Assembly (NCBI GenBank): GCA_016183145.1
Contig: JACPFE010000557.1
Coordinates: forward strand, 1-12,226
Length of the DNA stretch: 12,226 nt
DNA from: Deltaproteobacteria bacterium
GTDB taxonomy: Bacteria > Desulfobacterota > Binatia > UBA9968
Direction of reading: 5' to 3'
Position numbers and translations under genes: made by a program. Positions 7,232 through 12,226 of the stretch are shown here, piece after piece. The notes under the pieces were generated by a model. The model did no database searches, had not been told where the DNA came from, and was given only the letters and a program-made list of their open reading frames with translations. The first letter of the stretch is position 1, and each line of letters opens with the position of its first letter.

Positions 7232-7355
7232 CGCAAAGGCGTAAAGACGCCAAGTGACGTGCCCTCGGCCCGTCATCCCGAGCGAATGCGAGGGATCTAG
7301 GAACGATTTCTCCCTTCGGTCGAAATGACACGGAGCGTCACTTTGCGCCTTTGCG
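7232..7355. repeat. Nested inverted repeat built of CGCAAAGG-type arms
   Basis: CGCAAAGGCG (7232-7241) pairs with CGCCTTTGCG (7346-7355), and AAGTGACG (7252-7259) pairs with CGTCACTT (7336-7343). The left arm has 10 unpaired bases between the two stems and the right arm has 2. Between the arms lies a separate GTCAT...ATGAC element. A related stretch (TACTTTGCGTTCTTTGCGG) occurs near 7417-7435, so the CTTTGCG motif is dispersed here. The rest of the 7171-7477 gap holds no gene that I can support. Confidence 0.7.
7272..7329. repeat. GTCATCCCGAGCG interspersed element
   Basis: A 58-bp block begins GTCATCCCGAGCG and ends CGGTCGAAATGAC, with GTCAT/ATGAC terminal inverted repeats. It sits inside the CGCAAAGG inverted repeat. 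Elements of this general form are common between genes in several environmental bacterial groups. No open frame is present. It resembles a small non-autonomous element, but no target duplication could be defined. Confidence 0.65.
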
Positions 7356-7477
7356 TCCCTTCGACGTTGCTCAGGGCATGCTTGGCGGGAGATAATCCGA
7401 TTTCTTCCATTCGTGTACTTTGCGTTCTTTGCGGTTAATTCTCCTAATCCTAACTAACGCCTAACACCTTCTTCCCC

Positions 7478-8467
7478 ATGAAATTCAGCCTGCACAGCGT
7501 CCACGGCGGCGTAAAAAACATCGACGAGATCCATCAGCGAGCTCAGCGAACGGAAGAGCTGGGCTACGACGGTATCTTTCTCGGCGAAAGCCATTTAAGT
7601 TCCATCGATTCCTTTCAGACGCTTGCCAGTTGCGCCATGATCACCAAGCGGCTTCTCCTCGGCATTGCCGTGACCAACATCGTCTTTCGTCATCCGACGG
7701 TAATCGCCGGCGCTGCGGCATCGCTCAACGAAATCTCCAAAGGGCGGGCGATTTTGGGTTTGGGCACCGGCGACGGTCCGGTTTACAGCCAGGGTCTCAA
7801 AGCCACCCCGCTGAAACAGTTCGAAGAAGGCGTCAGGCTGATCCGCCATCTCGCGCAAGGCAAAACCGCCACCTTCCCGCCGGGAAAGATCGGCATCGGT
7901 TTTACGATCAACAAACCGGCGCCGATCTACGTCTCGGCCGAGGGTCCCAAGGGATTACGACTCGCCGGCCGTTGCGCCGACGGCGTCATTCTCGGCACCG
8001 GCTTCGACCTGCGCGTCTTCGAGTGGGCGAAACAGAAGATTCGCGAAGGCGCAACAGAATCCGGACGTAACGAAAGCGAGATCGCCATCATTGCCGCCGG
8101 CATGCTGTGCGTCCGCGACGACGGGAAAGAAGCGAGAAAGATCGTGCGCAATCGCATCGCCAACCGCGCCCATCACAATTTCCGGTTCACCTACGAAACC
8201 GTTCCCCCGGAGGAATTGGACGGCGTCAAGAAATTCATGGCCGGTTTCGACGTCATGAAGCCGATGGAAGAGCGCGTCGACGCCGATCTCGTCAACGACT
8301 ATCTCGTGCGCCGCTTCTCGATTGCCGGCACGCCCAAGGAATGCATTGAGAGAATCGAAGAGCTAAAGTCCGCCGGCGTCGAGCACCTCATGCTGACGCC
8401 CGCGAGGAAAGTTTATCACGAGAGTGTCGAGGCTTTCGCCGGTAAGGTGTTGCCACGCTTTCGATGA
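7478..8467 (+). CDS. LLM-class flavin-dependent oxidoreductase
   Basis: A TIM-barrel oxidoreductase of the bacterial luciferase/F420-dependent superfamily, using FMN or F420. Visible blocks are the N-terminal barrel start (ELGYDGIFLGESHL, 27-40), the LGLGTGDG glycine-rich segment (93-100), the cofactor-side strand PIYVSAEGPKGLRLAG (149-164) with CADGVILG (166-173), and the C-terminal IAGTPKECIERIEELKSAGV (282-301) typical of the 5,10-methylene-tetrahydromethanopterin-reductase-like branch. The 329-residue length is normal. Flavin versus F420 use cannot be decided from sequence. ATG 7478 has no good Shine-Dalgarno (CCTTCTTCCCC precedes it), so initiation may be weak or leaderless; the conserved MKFSLHSVHGG start still supports it. 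It is predicted cytoplasmic. It faces the CoA-transferase cluster across a convergent, repeat-filled gap, so any functional link is conjecture. Confidence 0.92.
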   Translation: MKFSLHSVHGGVKNIDEIHQRAQRTEELGYDGIFLGESHLSSIDSFQTLASCAMITKRLLLGIAVTNIVFRHPTVIAGAAASLNEISKGRAILGLGTGDGPVYSQGLKATPLKQFEEGVRLIRHLAQGKTATFPPGKIGIGFTINKPAPIYVSAEGPKGLRLAGRCADGVILGTGFDLRVFEWAKQKIREGATESGRNESEIAIIAAGMLCVRDDGKEARKIVRNRIANRAHHNFRFTYETVPPEELDGVKKFMAGFDVMKPMEERVDADLVNDYLVRRFSIAGTPKECIERIEELKSAGVEHLMLTPARKVYHESVEAFAGKVLPRFR

Positions 8468-8489
8468 TAAAACGGGGCGAATTAAACAA

Positions 8490-8538
8490 CCCTCGGCTGT
8501 AAGCCGAGGGATTTAAAACATGTCGGCTTGAAGCCGAC
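8490..8538. terminator. Two tandem hairpins after the LLM gene
   Basis: CCCTCGGCT GTA AGCCGAGGG (8490-8510) is a perfect 9-bp stem; GTCGGCT TGA AGCCGAC (8522-8538) is a perfect 7-bp stem. They share the core TCGGCT-NNN-AGCCGA. The first starts 22 nt past the stop codon and is followed by GATTTAAAACA rather than a full T-run. They could end transcription from the left, but they also belong to a small repeat family with a third relative at 8697-8726. Confidence 0.55.
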
Positions 8539-8556
8539 CGGAAAACGACCCCCGAC

Positions 8557-8629
8557 CGTCATTCCCGCGAAAGCGGGAATCCAGTTCTTTCGCAGTCCAG
8601 CCTGGATGCCCGCCTGCGCGGGCATGACG
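8557..8629. repeat. REP-like palindrome pair, copy 1 (complete)
   Basis: Bounded by CGTCAT (8557-8562) and ATGACG (8624-8629). Hairpin 1 is ATTCCCGC GAAA GCGGGAAT (8561-8580); hairpin 2 is ATGCCCGC CTGC GCGGGCAT (8606-8625). ATCCAG (8579-8584) and CTGGAT (8602-8607) pair across the middle. The same layout occurs at 10275-10350 and, as a half, at 1-21. No RAYT transposase gene is visible here. It sits at a convergent junction. Confidence 0.9.
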
Positions 8630-8696
8630 AACTGGGTTGCCCTTGTCGCTGCATACGGTGCTCATGTTCACTTGGCTCACATTTCGCCGGATCTTG

Positions 8697-8726
8697 CTTC
8701 GCCTGAAGGCGAGGGATTTCAACCAT
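8697..8726. repeat. Third relative of the tandem hairpin family
   Basis: TCGCCT GA AGGCGA (8699-8712) forms a 6-bp stem, extendable by a G-U and a C-G pair. Its 3' flank GAGGGATTTCAACCAT (8711-8726) matches GAGGGATTTAAAACAT (8506-8521) at 14 of 16 positions, tying it to the hairpin at 8490. It lies just past the beta-subunit stop (8741) on that gene's strand and could mark its 3' end. Confidence 0.6.
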
Positions 8727-8740
8727 CCCCGAAGGAGACA

Positions 8741-9496
8741 TTAAGAGGTCCAGACTCCTTTCGGGTCGTATTTTCTGACAGCCGCGAGTTCGTCCTTCGT
8801 TGGGGCGGAGGTTTCACGAATCTGCTGAGACACGCGCAGCGGCCAGCCGGTTTCGTTTTTGATTTCATCCACGGATACGCCAGGATGGTTGGAAATCAAA
8901 ACCATTTCTCGGTCCACCGGATCGAAAGAGAAAATTCCCATGCTGGTGATGACCCGGCTCGGGCCACCGCCTGTGAGCCCCTTCTGCGTTCGCCAATCGC
9001 CGCCGTCCCCGTAGCCGGGCGAGGTGACGTAGTGAACCCTCGGCGTGAAGCGGCGCCGCTCGTGATTCATGATGATGATGGAGCGCCCTGCCATGGTCGC
9101 CACATCCGCGGCGCCGCCACTTCCCGGCAAGCGGGTTCTTTTCCCATGCTCTTGGACCCAGTGGGTATTCAAGTTGCCGAAGCGGTCGACCTCTGCGCCG
9201 CCAAGGAAGCCAAGATCAACGCGACCACTTTGCAGCAGGAACATGCTGTCGTTCACGCCGCCACAGAACAGTGCACGCGCGATATTGGGCGGATCGCTCA
9301 TAGTAAAAATGGATTCCAGCGCCGGCCAGTCGCGCACGACGCCGTTCTCGAAAATCCCGATGGCGTTCGGCGCGTGCAACTCTTTGGCCACGGCGAAGCC
9401 CAGCAGCGGCAGGCGCATGCCGACGAAAACCTTTTCGCCGTCGCGAATCTCCCGCGCCGCCGCGGCGACCATTAGCTCTCGTAGGGTGTATCTCAT
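8741..9496 (-). CDS. Class I CoA-transferase, beta subunit (glutaconate CoA-transferase type)
   Basis: Beta subunit of a family I CoA-transferase, which moves CoA between acyl groups through a glutamyl-CoA intermediate. The likely catalytic Glu is E50 in the IFENG motif (48-52). Other family features are GGVNDSMFLLQSGRVDLGFLGG (77-99 region), AEVDRFGNLNTHWV and the glycine-rich GSGGAADVATMA. At 251 residues it is close to GctB-like and other beta subunits. ATG 9496 is preceded by AGGTAGGA. The matching alpha subunit is at 10484-11395, upstream on the same strand but separated by the GlcG-type gene and two repeat-bearing gaps, an unusual split since these subunits are normally adjacent. The substrate is unknown; glutaconate or 3-oxoacid names are family labels. 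It is predicted cytoplasmic, working as a hetero-oligomer. Confidence 0.9.
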   Translation of the reverse strand: MRYTLRELMVAAAAREIRDGEKVFVGMRLPLLGFAVAKELHAPNAIGIFENGVVRDWPALESIFTMSDPPNIARALFCGGVNDSMFLLQSGRVDLGFLGGAEVDRFGNLNTHWVQEHGKRTRLPGSGGAADVATMAGRSIIIMNHERRRFTPRVHYVTSPGYGDGGDWRTQKGLTGGGPSRVITSMGIFSFDPVDREMVLISNHPGVSVDEIKNETGWPLRVSQQIRETSAPTKDELAAVRKYDPKGVWTS

Positions 9497-9508
9497 TTCC
9501 TACCTTTG

Positions 9509-9557
9509 CCCCCACCTCTTTCCTCCCCCGCGTCGCGGGGGAGGATTAAGGAGGGGG
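9509..9557. repeat. Very stable hairpin between the GlcG-type and beta-subunit genes
   Basis: TCCTCCCCCGCG (9521-9532), a single T, then CGCGGGGGAGGA (9534-9545) form a perfect 12-bp stem. An outer stem adds CCCCC (9509-9513) with GGGGG (9553-9557) and CCT (9515-9517) with AGG (9549-9551). On the minus strand it ends only a few bases before the AGGTAGGA site of the beta-subunit gene, so it may affect its transcription or translation. It also has the look of a dispersed C/G-rich repeat. Confidence 0.8.
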
Positions 9558-9614
9558 AATTGAACGGAGCCAGGCGATTGAACAGCTTGAACGTTTTGAA
9601 CCTCTAACTGACGT

Positions 9615-10049
9615 TCACGCTTTATTAAACGCATCGATCCCGGCCTGGCTGATCTGACGATCCACCGCCGAAGGCGCGCCGCTGACGCCGACGGCGCCGA
9701 TGCATTGACCTTCGATTGTGATCGGTACGCCGCCTTCGATGCTGATGAACCAGCCCGGACCCACGGCGAGGGTTTGCGCCAGCACCTGGTGATCGGGAAT
9801 CTCGCTGCCGTCGCGCGCGGTCTTTCCCGTGGCGGCGGTGGTCAGCGCGGCGGAGCGCGCCTTGGTCTGGGCGATCAGCGTGTTGTGGGTGCGGCCGTTG
9901 GTCATGCGCTTGAACGCCATCAGGTGGCCGCCGGCGTCGACGACGGCGATGCTGACGATCTGCTTAAGCTCTTTGGCCTTGTCGACGGCGGCGTTGACGA
10001 TGATGTCGCAGCCTTCCTGGCTCAGTTTGCACGTTGCTACGGTCTTCAT
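9615..10049 (-). CDS. GlcG/HbpS family protein
   Basis: A small GlcG/HbpS-like protein of 144 residues, the usual length. Family blocks seen are VSIAVVDAGGHLMAFKRM (32-49), GWFISIEGGVPI (99-110) and CIGAVGVSG (116-124). The family includes GlcG of glycolate operons and the haem-binding HbpS, and members are often found next to catabolic or corrinoid/haem-linked genes; the biochemical role is mostly unknown. There is no signal peptide, unlike secreted HbpS, so it is predicted cytoplasmic. ATG 10049 has a strong GGAGG site (10057-10061) 7 nt ahead, so it can be translated independently after the 434-bp gap that separates it from the alpha subunit. It lies between the two CoA-transferase subunit genes on the same strand. 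The name is a family assignment only. Confidence 0.9.
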   Translation of the reverse strand: MKTVATCKLSQEGCDIIVNAAVDKAKELKQIVSIAVVDAGGHLMAFKRMTNGRTHNTLIAQTKARSAALTTAATGKTARDGSEIPDHQVLAQTLAVGPGWFISIEGGVPITIEGQCIGAVGVSGAPSAVDRQISQAGIDAFNKA

Positions 10050-10274
10050 GGTGATTCCTCCTTGGGTTTCATGCGATCGTGTATAAGAGATTACATAGCT
10101 TGCAGCGAATTGCTGCTGGCGTTGTCCTTTGCATATTCGTTAAAACACATTCTCACCACGAAGGCACGAGGGTCACGAAGGTTTCCGAAATTTTGTTCTT
10201 AAACTTCGCGCTCTTCGTGTCCTCCTTTGAAAATACCCGTTTGGGGATGAGAACGAAGAGGCCCGCGTGGGTTC

Positions 10275-10350
10275 CGTCATACCCGCGAAAGCGGGTATCC
10301 AGGCTCATTCGGCACAACAAACCTGGATTCCCGCGTGCGCGGGAATGACG
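10275..10350. repeat. REP-like palindrome pair, copy 2 (complete)
   Basis: Bounded by CGTCAT (10275-10280) and ATGACG (10345-10350). Hairpin 1 is ATACCCGC GAAA GCGGGTAT and hairpin 2 is ATTCCCGC GTGC GCGGGAAT. Compared with copy 1, each stem has one base pair changed on both sides at once, so pairing is kept. Its right half starts the 106-bp repeat copy B. Confidence 0.9.
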
Positions 10351-10435
10351 AGTCAAGGAGGACACCATGTGGAAGGAAATCTCTCCATTTTCATTCTCGG
10401 CGGACGAGCGTAAGCTCATGGGACACTTCGTGGTG
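10330..10435. repeat. Dispersed 106-bp repeat, copy B
   Basis: Matches 1-106 in the same orientation with 8 substitutions and no gaps. It begins in the right hairpin of the REP pair and ends in CTTCGTGGTG. It contains AAGGAGGACACC followed by ATG (10367), with a frame of 23 codons ending TAA at 10436-10438. In copy A the ATG is CTG and the frame runs on to 220. Six of the substitutions fall within the frame, all at codon positions 1 or 2, so a conserved peptide is unlikely. Confidence 0.9.
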
Positions 10436-10483
10436 TAAACTATCTTTTCGTCGTTGTTTGAGGCTCTACCGCCCGAAGCAATA

Positions 10484-11395
10484 TCAATAATTGAAGCTCA
10501 CCGCCGGCGAAAACAAATTGCCCCGCGGTGTCAGCTTCGCGATTCTTTCGCTACCGAGAAGGCTCAGGAACGAGCGGTGATCCTTCACGCCATGCACGTA
10601 TTTTTGCAGCCACTGCTCAAAGTCTTCCCTGGTGCGCGTCGCTTTGTGATACTCGAAATAAAAATCGTCGTCGCGCCGGGAGTACCCCTGGGTCGGTGAC
10701 GGGTGCGCGCCGAAGGGCTCGTGTACGACGCTCGACACGACGAATCCTGGAATAAGGGTCCGGTTGGGGTCGCTGAGGATCACCTCGTGATCGACGATCT
10801 CCTCGCAGGTGAGAATGACTTTGTTGGCGGCCAACGCCGCTTCGCGCGTGACGCCGAAGTTGCCCCAGACATGGGCGTTGCCTTCGTTGTCCGCCCGCTG
10901 CACGTGAAGAATCGCCACATCGGGACGGATGGCGCGCACGGCCAGGAGTTCCTCGCCGGTGAACGGGCAGTTCACGCGCTTGAATTGTTCGCCATTGGCG
11001 AAGTCGCTGCCTTTGACGGTTTTCGTCGGCAGGAAAGGCAGCCCGCTGGCGGCGGCCTGCAGGCCGAGACCGATGGTGAAGTTGGAGTGCTCCTCGATTT
11101 CGATCGGGCGCGGGATTCCTGCTTCAGCGGCGCGCCGGTAGTTATGCCCCAAGCCGGCGGCGACGTTCCCGACCCACGAAGCGATGAGTTTTTTCACGCA
11201 ACCCGCGCCGATCAACTGGTCGAACTGCATGTCCGAGATGGGACAGATCAGCGTGAGATCGGTTTTCCTCTGGCGGATGATTTCGTAACTGGCCGCAAAT
11301 GGAATGAGCGATTCCAGCCCACAGCCCATGGCGACAGACATGCCGTCCTGCACGTCCGTCGCAATGGCCTCATGGAGGCTCTTAACTTTCGGCAT
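10484..11395 (-). CDS. Class I CoA-transferase, alpha subunit (glutaconate CoA-transferase type)
   Basis: Alpha subunit of a family I CoA-transferase; it binds CoA and pairs with the Glu-bearing beta subunit (8741-9496). Seen: an N-terminal VQDGMSVAMGCG (15-26), GLPFLPTKTVKGSDF (118-132, matching the alpha-subunit P-F-L-P motif) and the conserved HVQRADNEGNAHVWG (164-178). Its 303 residues are close to GctA-type length and longer than short 3-oxoacid alpha subunits, favouring the glutaconate-type label; the real substrate is unknown. ATG 11395 has only a weak AAGAG site, with GGGGAG further away. It follows the coxS-like gene by 92 bp on the same strand. It is predicted cytoplasmic. After its stop there are 434 bp of repeats before the GlcG-type gene, so polar effects on the beta subunit are possible. 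Confidence 0.9.
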   Translation of the reverse strand: MPKVKSLHEAIATDVQDGMSVAMGCGLESLIPFAASYEIIRQRKTDLTLICPISDMQFDQLIGAGCVKKLIASWVGNVAAGLGHNYRRAAEAGIPRPIEIEEHSNFTIGLGLQAAASGLPFLPTKTVKGSDFANGEQFKRVNCPFTGEELLAVRAIRPDVAILHVQRADNEGNAHVWGNFGVTREAALAANKVILTCEEIVDHEVILSDPNRTLIPGFVVSSVVHEPFGAHPSPTQGYSRRDDDFYFEYHKATRTREDFEQWLQKYVHGVKDHRSFLSLLGSERIAKLTPRGNLFSPAVSFNY

Positions 11396-11447
11396 GGCTC
11401 TTTGCGGAAATTACTCCCCGTGCTCTTTAATCTTTATGGGTCTAATT

Positions 11448-11467
11448 CCCCACGGCCGGCTGCGGGG
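11448..11467 (-). terminator. Weak hairpin between the coxS-like and alpha-subunit genes
   Basis: On the minus strand CCCCGC and GTGGGG pair (six pairs including one G-U) around an 8-nt loop, followed by AATTAGACCC. There is no U-run. It may be a weak terminator, an attenuator or chance. The remaining bases of this 92-bp gap show nothing else. Confidence 0.25.
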
Positions 11468-11487
11468 TAGTGCATTTGTTTCTTCCA

Positions 11488-11979
11488 TTACTTCGGACCG
11501 CGAGCGATATGAGGAGACGCAGCCCTCACAGCGTCGACGATGTGCTGGTAGCCGGTGCAGCGACAGATGTTTCCAGCGATGCCCTCCCGAATTTCCCGAT
11601 CCGTCGGACGGGGATTGTCGCGCAGAAGCTCCAGAGCACTGAAAAGCATTCCTGGAGTGCAAAACCCACACTGCAATCCATGGTGCTCCGAGAAAGCCTC
11701 CTGCAGGGGATGAAGTTTACCTCCTTCGGCGAGCCCTTCGATCGTCGTCACTGCCGCCCCATCGGCCTGAACAGCGAAGATGAGACACGAGCGGACGGGT
11801 TGGCCATCTAGCATCACGGTGCAAGCGCCGCAGATCCCGTGTTCGCAGCCCACGTGAGTGCCCGTAAGGCCCAGAGTGTCGCGGAGAAAATCGGATAACA
11901 CAAGACGCGATTCGACCGCGCGCCCGTATTCGACACCGTTGACTCGTACATGAACCGGTAGTGTTTCGCGTGTTGTCAT
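11488..11979 (-). CDS. [2Fe-2S] small subunit of a xanthine dehydrogenase/CO dehydrogenase-family hydroxylase
   Basis: Electron-transfer subunit of a molybdenum hydroxylase; it carries two [2Fe-2S] clusters passing electrons from the Mo site to FAD. The N-terminal plant-ferredoxin-like cluster uses C45, C50, C53 (GCEHGICGACT) and C65 (RSCL). The C-terminal helical cluster uses C104 and C107 (QCGFCTPG) plus C139 and C141 (ICRCTG). Q103 next to C104 sits where the family contacts molybdopterin. At 163 residues it is a normal CoxS-type length and all eight Cys are present. The start overlaps the stop of the upstream FAD-subunit gene as ATGA, with GAGGGTG as ribosome site, implying translational coupling. 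It is predicted cytoplasmic. The large Mo subunit is not in the window, so the substrate (CO, an aromatic, nicotinate-like or other) cannot be told. Confidence 0.95.
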   Translation of the reverse strand: MTTRETLPVHVRVNGVEYGRAVESRLVLSDFLRDTLGLTGTHVGCEHGICGACTVMLDGQPVRSCLIFAVQADGAAVTTIEGLAEGGKLHPLQEAFSEHHGLQCGFCTPGMLFSALELLRDNPRPTDREIREGIAGNICRCTGYQHIVDAVRAASPHIARGPK

Positions 11980-12226
11980 TGATTCACCCTCATCATGGAC
12001 CAGGCATCATCGAGCGCCCGGCGAACGAACACTCTTGCCATTTCCCTTCTGTAAGCCTCGCTGCCCTTCTGATCAGCCAGGGGCCGGACGGTATCAGGAA
12101 CGCAGGCGGCCGCTTCTTCGAAAACCTTGCCGTTTCCCTCTTGACCGACCAAGGCCTGTTCCGCCTGGTGAATTCGAAGAGGCTTCGGCCCGCCTCCCGA
12201 TACAGCAACGCGGGCGTCAGAAAAAC
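11976..12226 (-). CDS. FAD-binding middle subunit of a CO dehydrogenase-type hydroxylase (C-terminal part, cut by window edge)
   Basis: Only the last 82 codons are present; the 5' part lies beyond 12226. The frame, read on the minus strand, contains ARVAVSGGGPKPLRIHQAEQAL and later GSEAYRREMARVFVRRAL, the pattern of the C-terminal domain of CoxM-like flavoproteins. These pass electrons from the iron-sulphur subunit to an acceptor through FAD; the FAD-binding domain itself is off the window. The TGA stop (11976-11978) overlaps the ATG of the coxS-like gene. The other open frame across this region on the same strand lacks any family match and was not used. The large subunit is expected further upstream of this gene on the same strand. 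Confidence 0.85.
   Translation of the reverse strand, partial: FSDARVAVSGGGPKPLRIHQAEQALVGQEGNGKVFEEAAACVPDTVRPLADQKGSEAYRREMARVFVRRALDDAWSMMRVNQ

Larger units (their letters stand above)
10154..10435. repeat. Composite repeat bounded by CACCACGAAG/CTTCGTGGTG
   Basis: CACCACGAAG (10154-10163) and CTTCGTGGTG (10426-10435) are perfect 10-bp inverted repeats enclosing 282 bp. Inside are further CACGAAG/CTTCGTG-like bits near 10176-10217, a complete REP pair and the 106-bp repeat. The CACGAAG arms are common in dispersed intergenic repeats. This fills most of the 10050-10483 gap. No gene beyond a doubtful 23-codon frame is present. Confidence 0.65.

Noticed and set aside
8490..8726. CRISPR array, because of the repeated hairpins
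   Set aside because: Units differ in length and spacing, there are no uniform spacers and no cas genes.
8528..9475. Plus-strand open frame (315 codons) opposite the CoA-transferase beta subunit
   Set aside because: It begins inside a REP palindrome and runs antisense to a clear family gene with a good start site.
10367..10438. 23-codon gene inside repeat copy B with a good Shine-Dalgarno site
   Set aside because: The other copy lacks the ATG and the stop, and all changes within the frame hit codon positions 1 or 2. Kept as a finding, not as a gene.
10703..11470. Plus-strand open frame (255 codons) opposite the CoA-transferase alpha subunit
   Set aside because: Antisense to a gene with strong family motifs; no recognisable domain of its own.
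11993..12208. Minus-strand open frame of 71 codons in another reading frame
   Set aside because: The overlapping frame ending at 11976 shows the CoxM C-terminal pattern and overlaps the coxS-like start as ATGA; this one matches nothing.

Overview
The window is bacterial chromosome from an organism I cannot place to species. GC is moderately high. Genes are separated by many short palindromic intergenic repeats, including REP-like pairs bounded by CGTCAT/ATGACG and elements starting GTCATCCCGAGCG. The gene set (LLM-class flavoenzyme, class I CoA-transferase, xanthine-dehydrogenase-family subunits, GlcG, FrsA-like hydrolase, deoxyhypusine-synthase-like protein) suggests an environmental, often uncultured lineage such as a Deltaproteobacteria/Tectomicrobia-type soil or marine bacterium. 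That placement is inference only. No rRNA, tRNA, CRISPR array, transposase or phage gene was found.

Layout. (1) 1-225: a repeat copy and leader. (2) 226-1665 (+): a long deoxyhypusine-synthase-like protein. (3) 1666-2069: a convergent intergenic region full of hairpins. (4) 2070-4613 (-): an M1 zinc aminopeptidase. (5) 4694-5860 (-): a six-Asp-box beta-propeller protein, transcribed toward the aminopeptidase; a heptamer tandem repeat lies between them. (6) 5861-6078: a divergent intergenic region. (7) 6079-7170 (+): an alpha/beta hydrolase. (8) 7171-7477: nested inverted repeats. (9) 7478-8467 (+): an LLM-class flavin oxidoreductase. (10) 8468-8740: hairpins and a complete REP pair at a convergent junction. 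(11) 8741-12226 (-): a run of five genes read right to left: coxM-like FAD subunit (cut by the window edge), coxS-like [2Fe-2S] subunit, CoA-transferase alpha subunit, GlcG-type protein, CoA-transferase beta subunit.

Working together. The right-hand block looks like part of a catabolic gene group. A molybdenum hydroxylase (its large subunit would lie outside the window) could oxidise a substrate, and a glutaconate-type CoA-transferase could activate a carboxylic acid. The substrate cannot be named from sequence. The two CoA-transferase subunits, usually adjacent, are split here by 987 bp containing glcG, a 434-bp repeat-rich gap and a 118-bp hairpin gap.

Most notable: the deoxyhypusine-synthase-like protein keeps the catalytic Lys/Trp/Glu but has lost several spermidine-contact residues and carries about 165 extra N-terminal residues that look like a partial repeat of its core. 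The REP pairs show compensatory base changes between copies. A 106-bp repeat present at both ends of the window carries a Shine-Dalgarno-like site and a mini open frame, but its substitution pattern argues against coding. I found no convincing new defence or mobile system.
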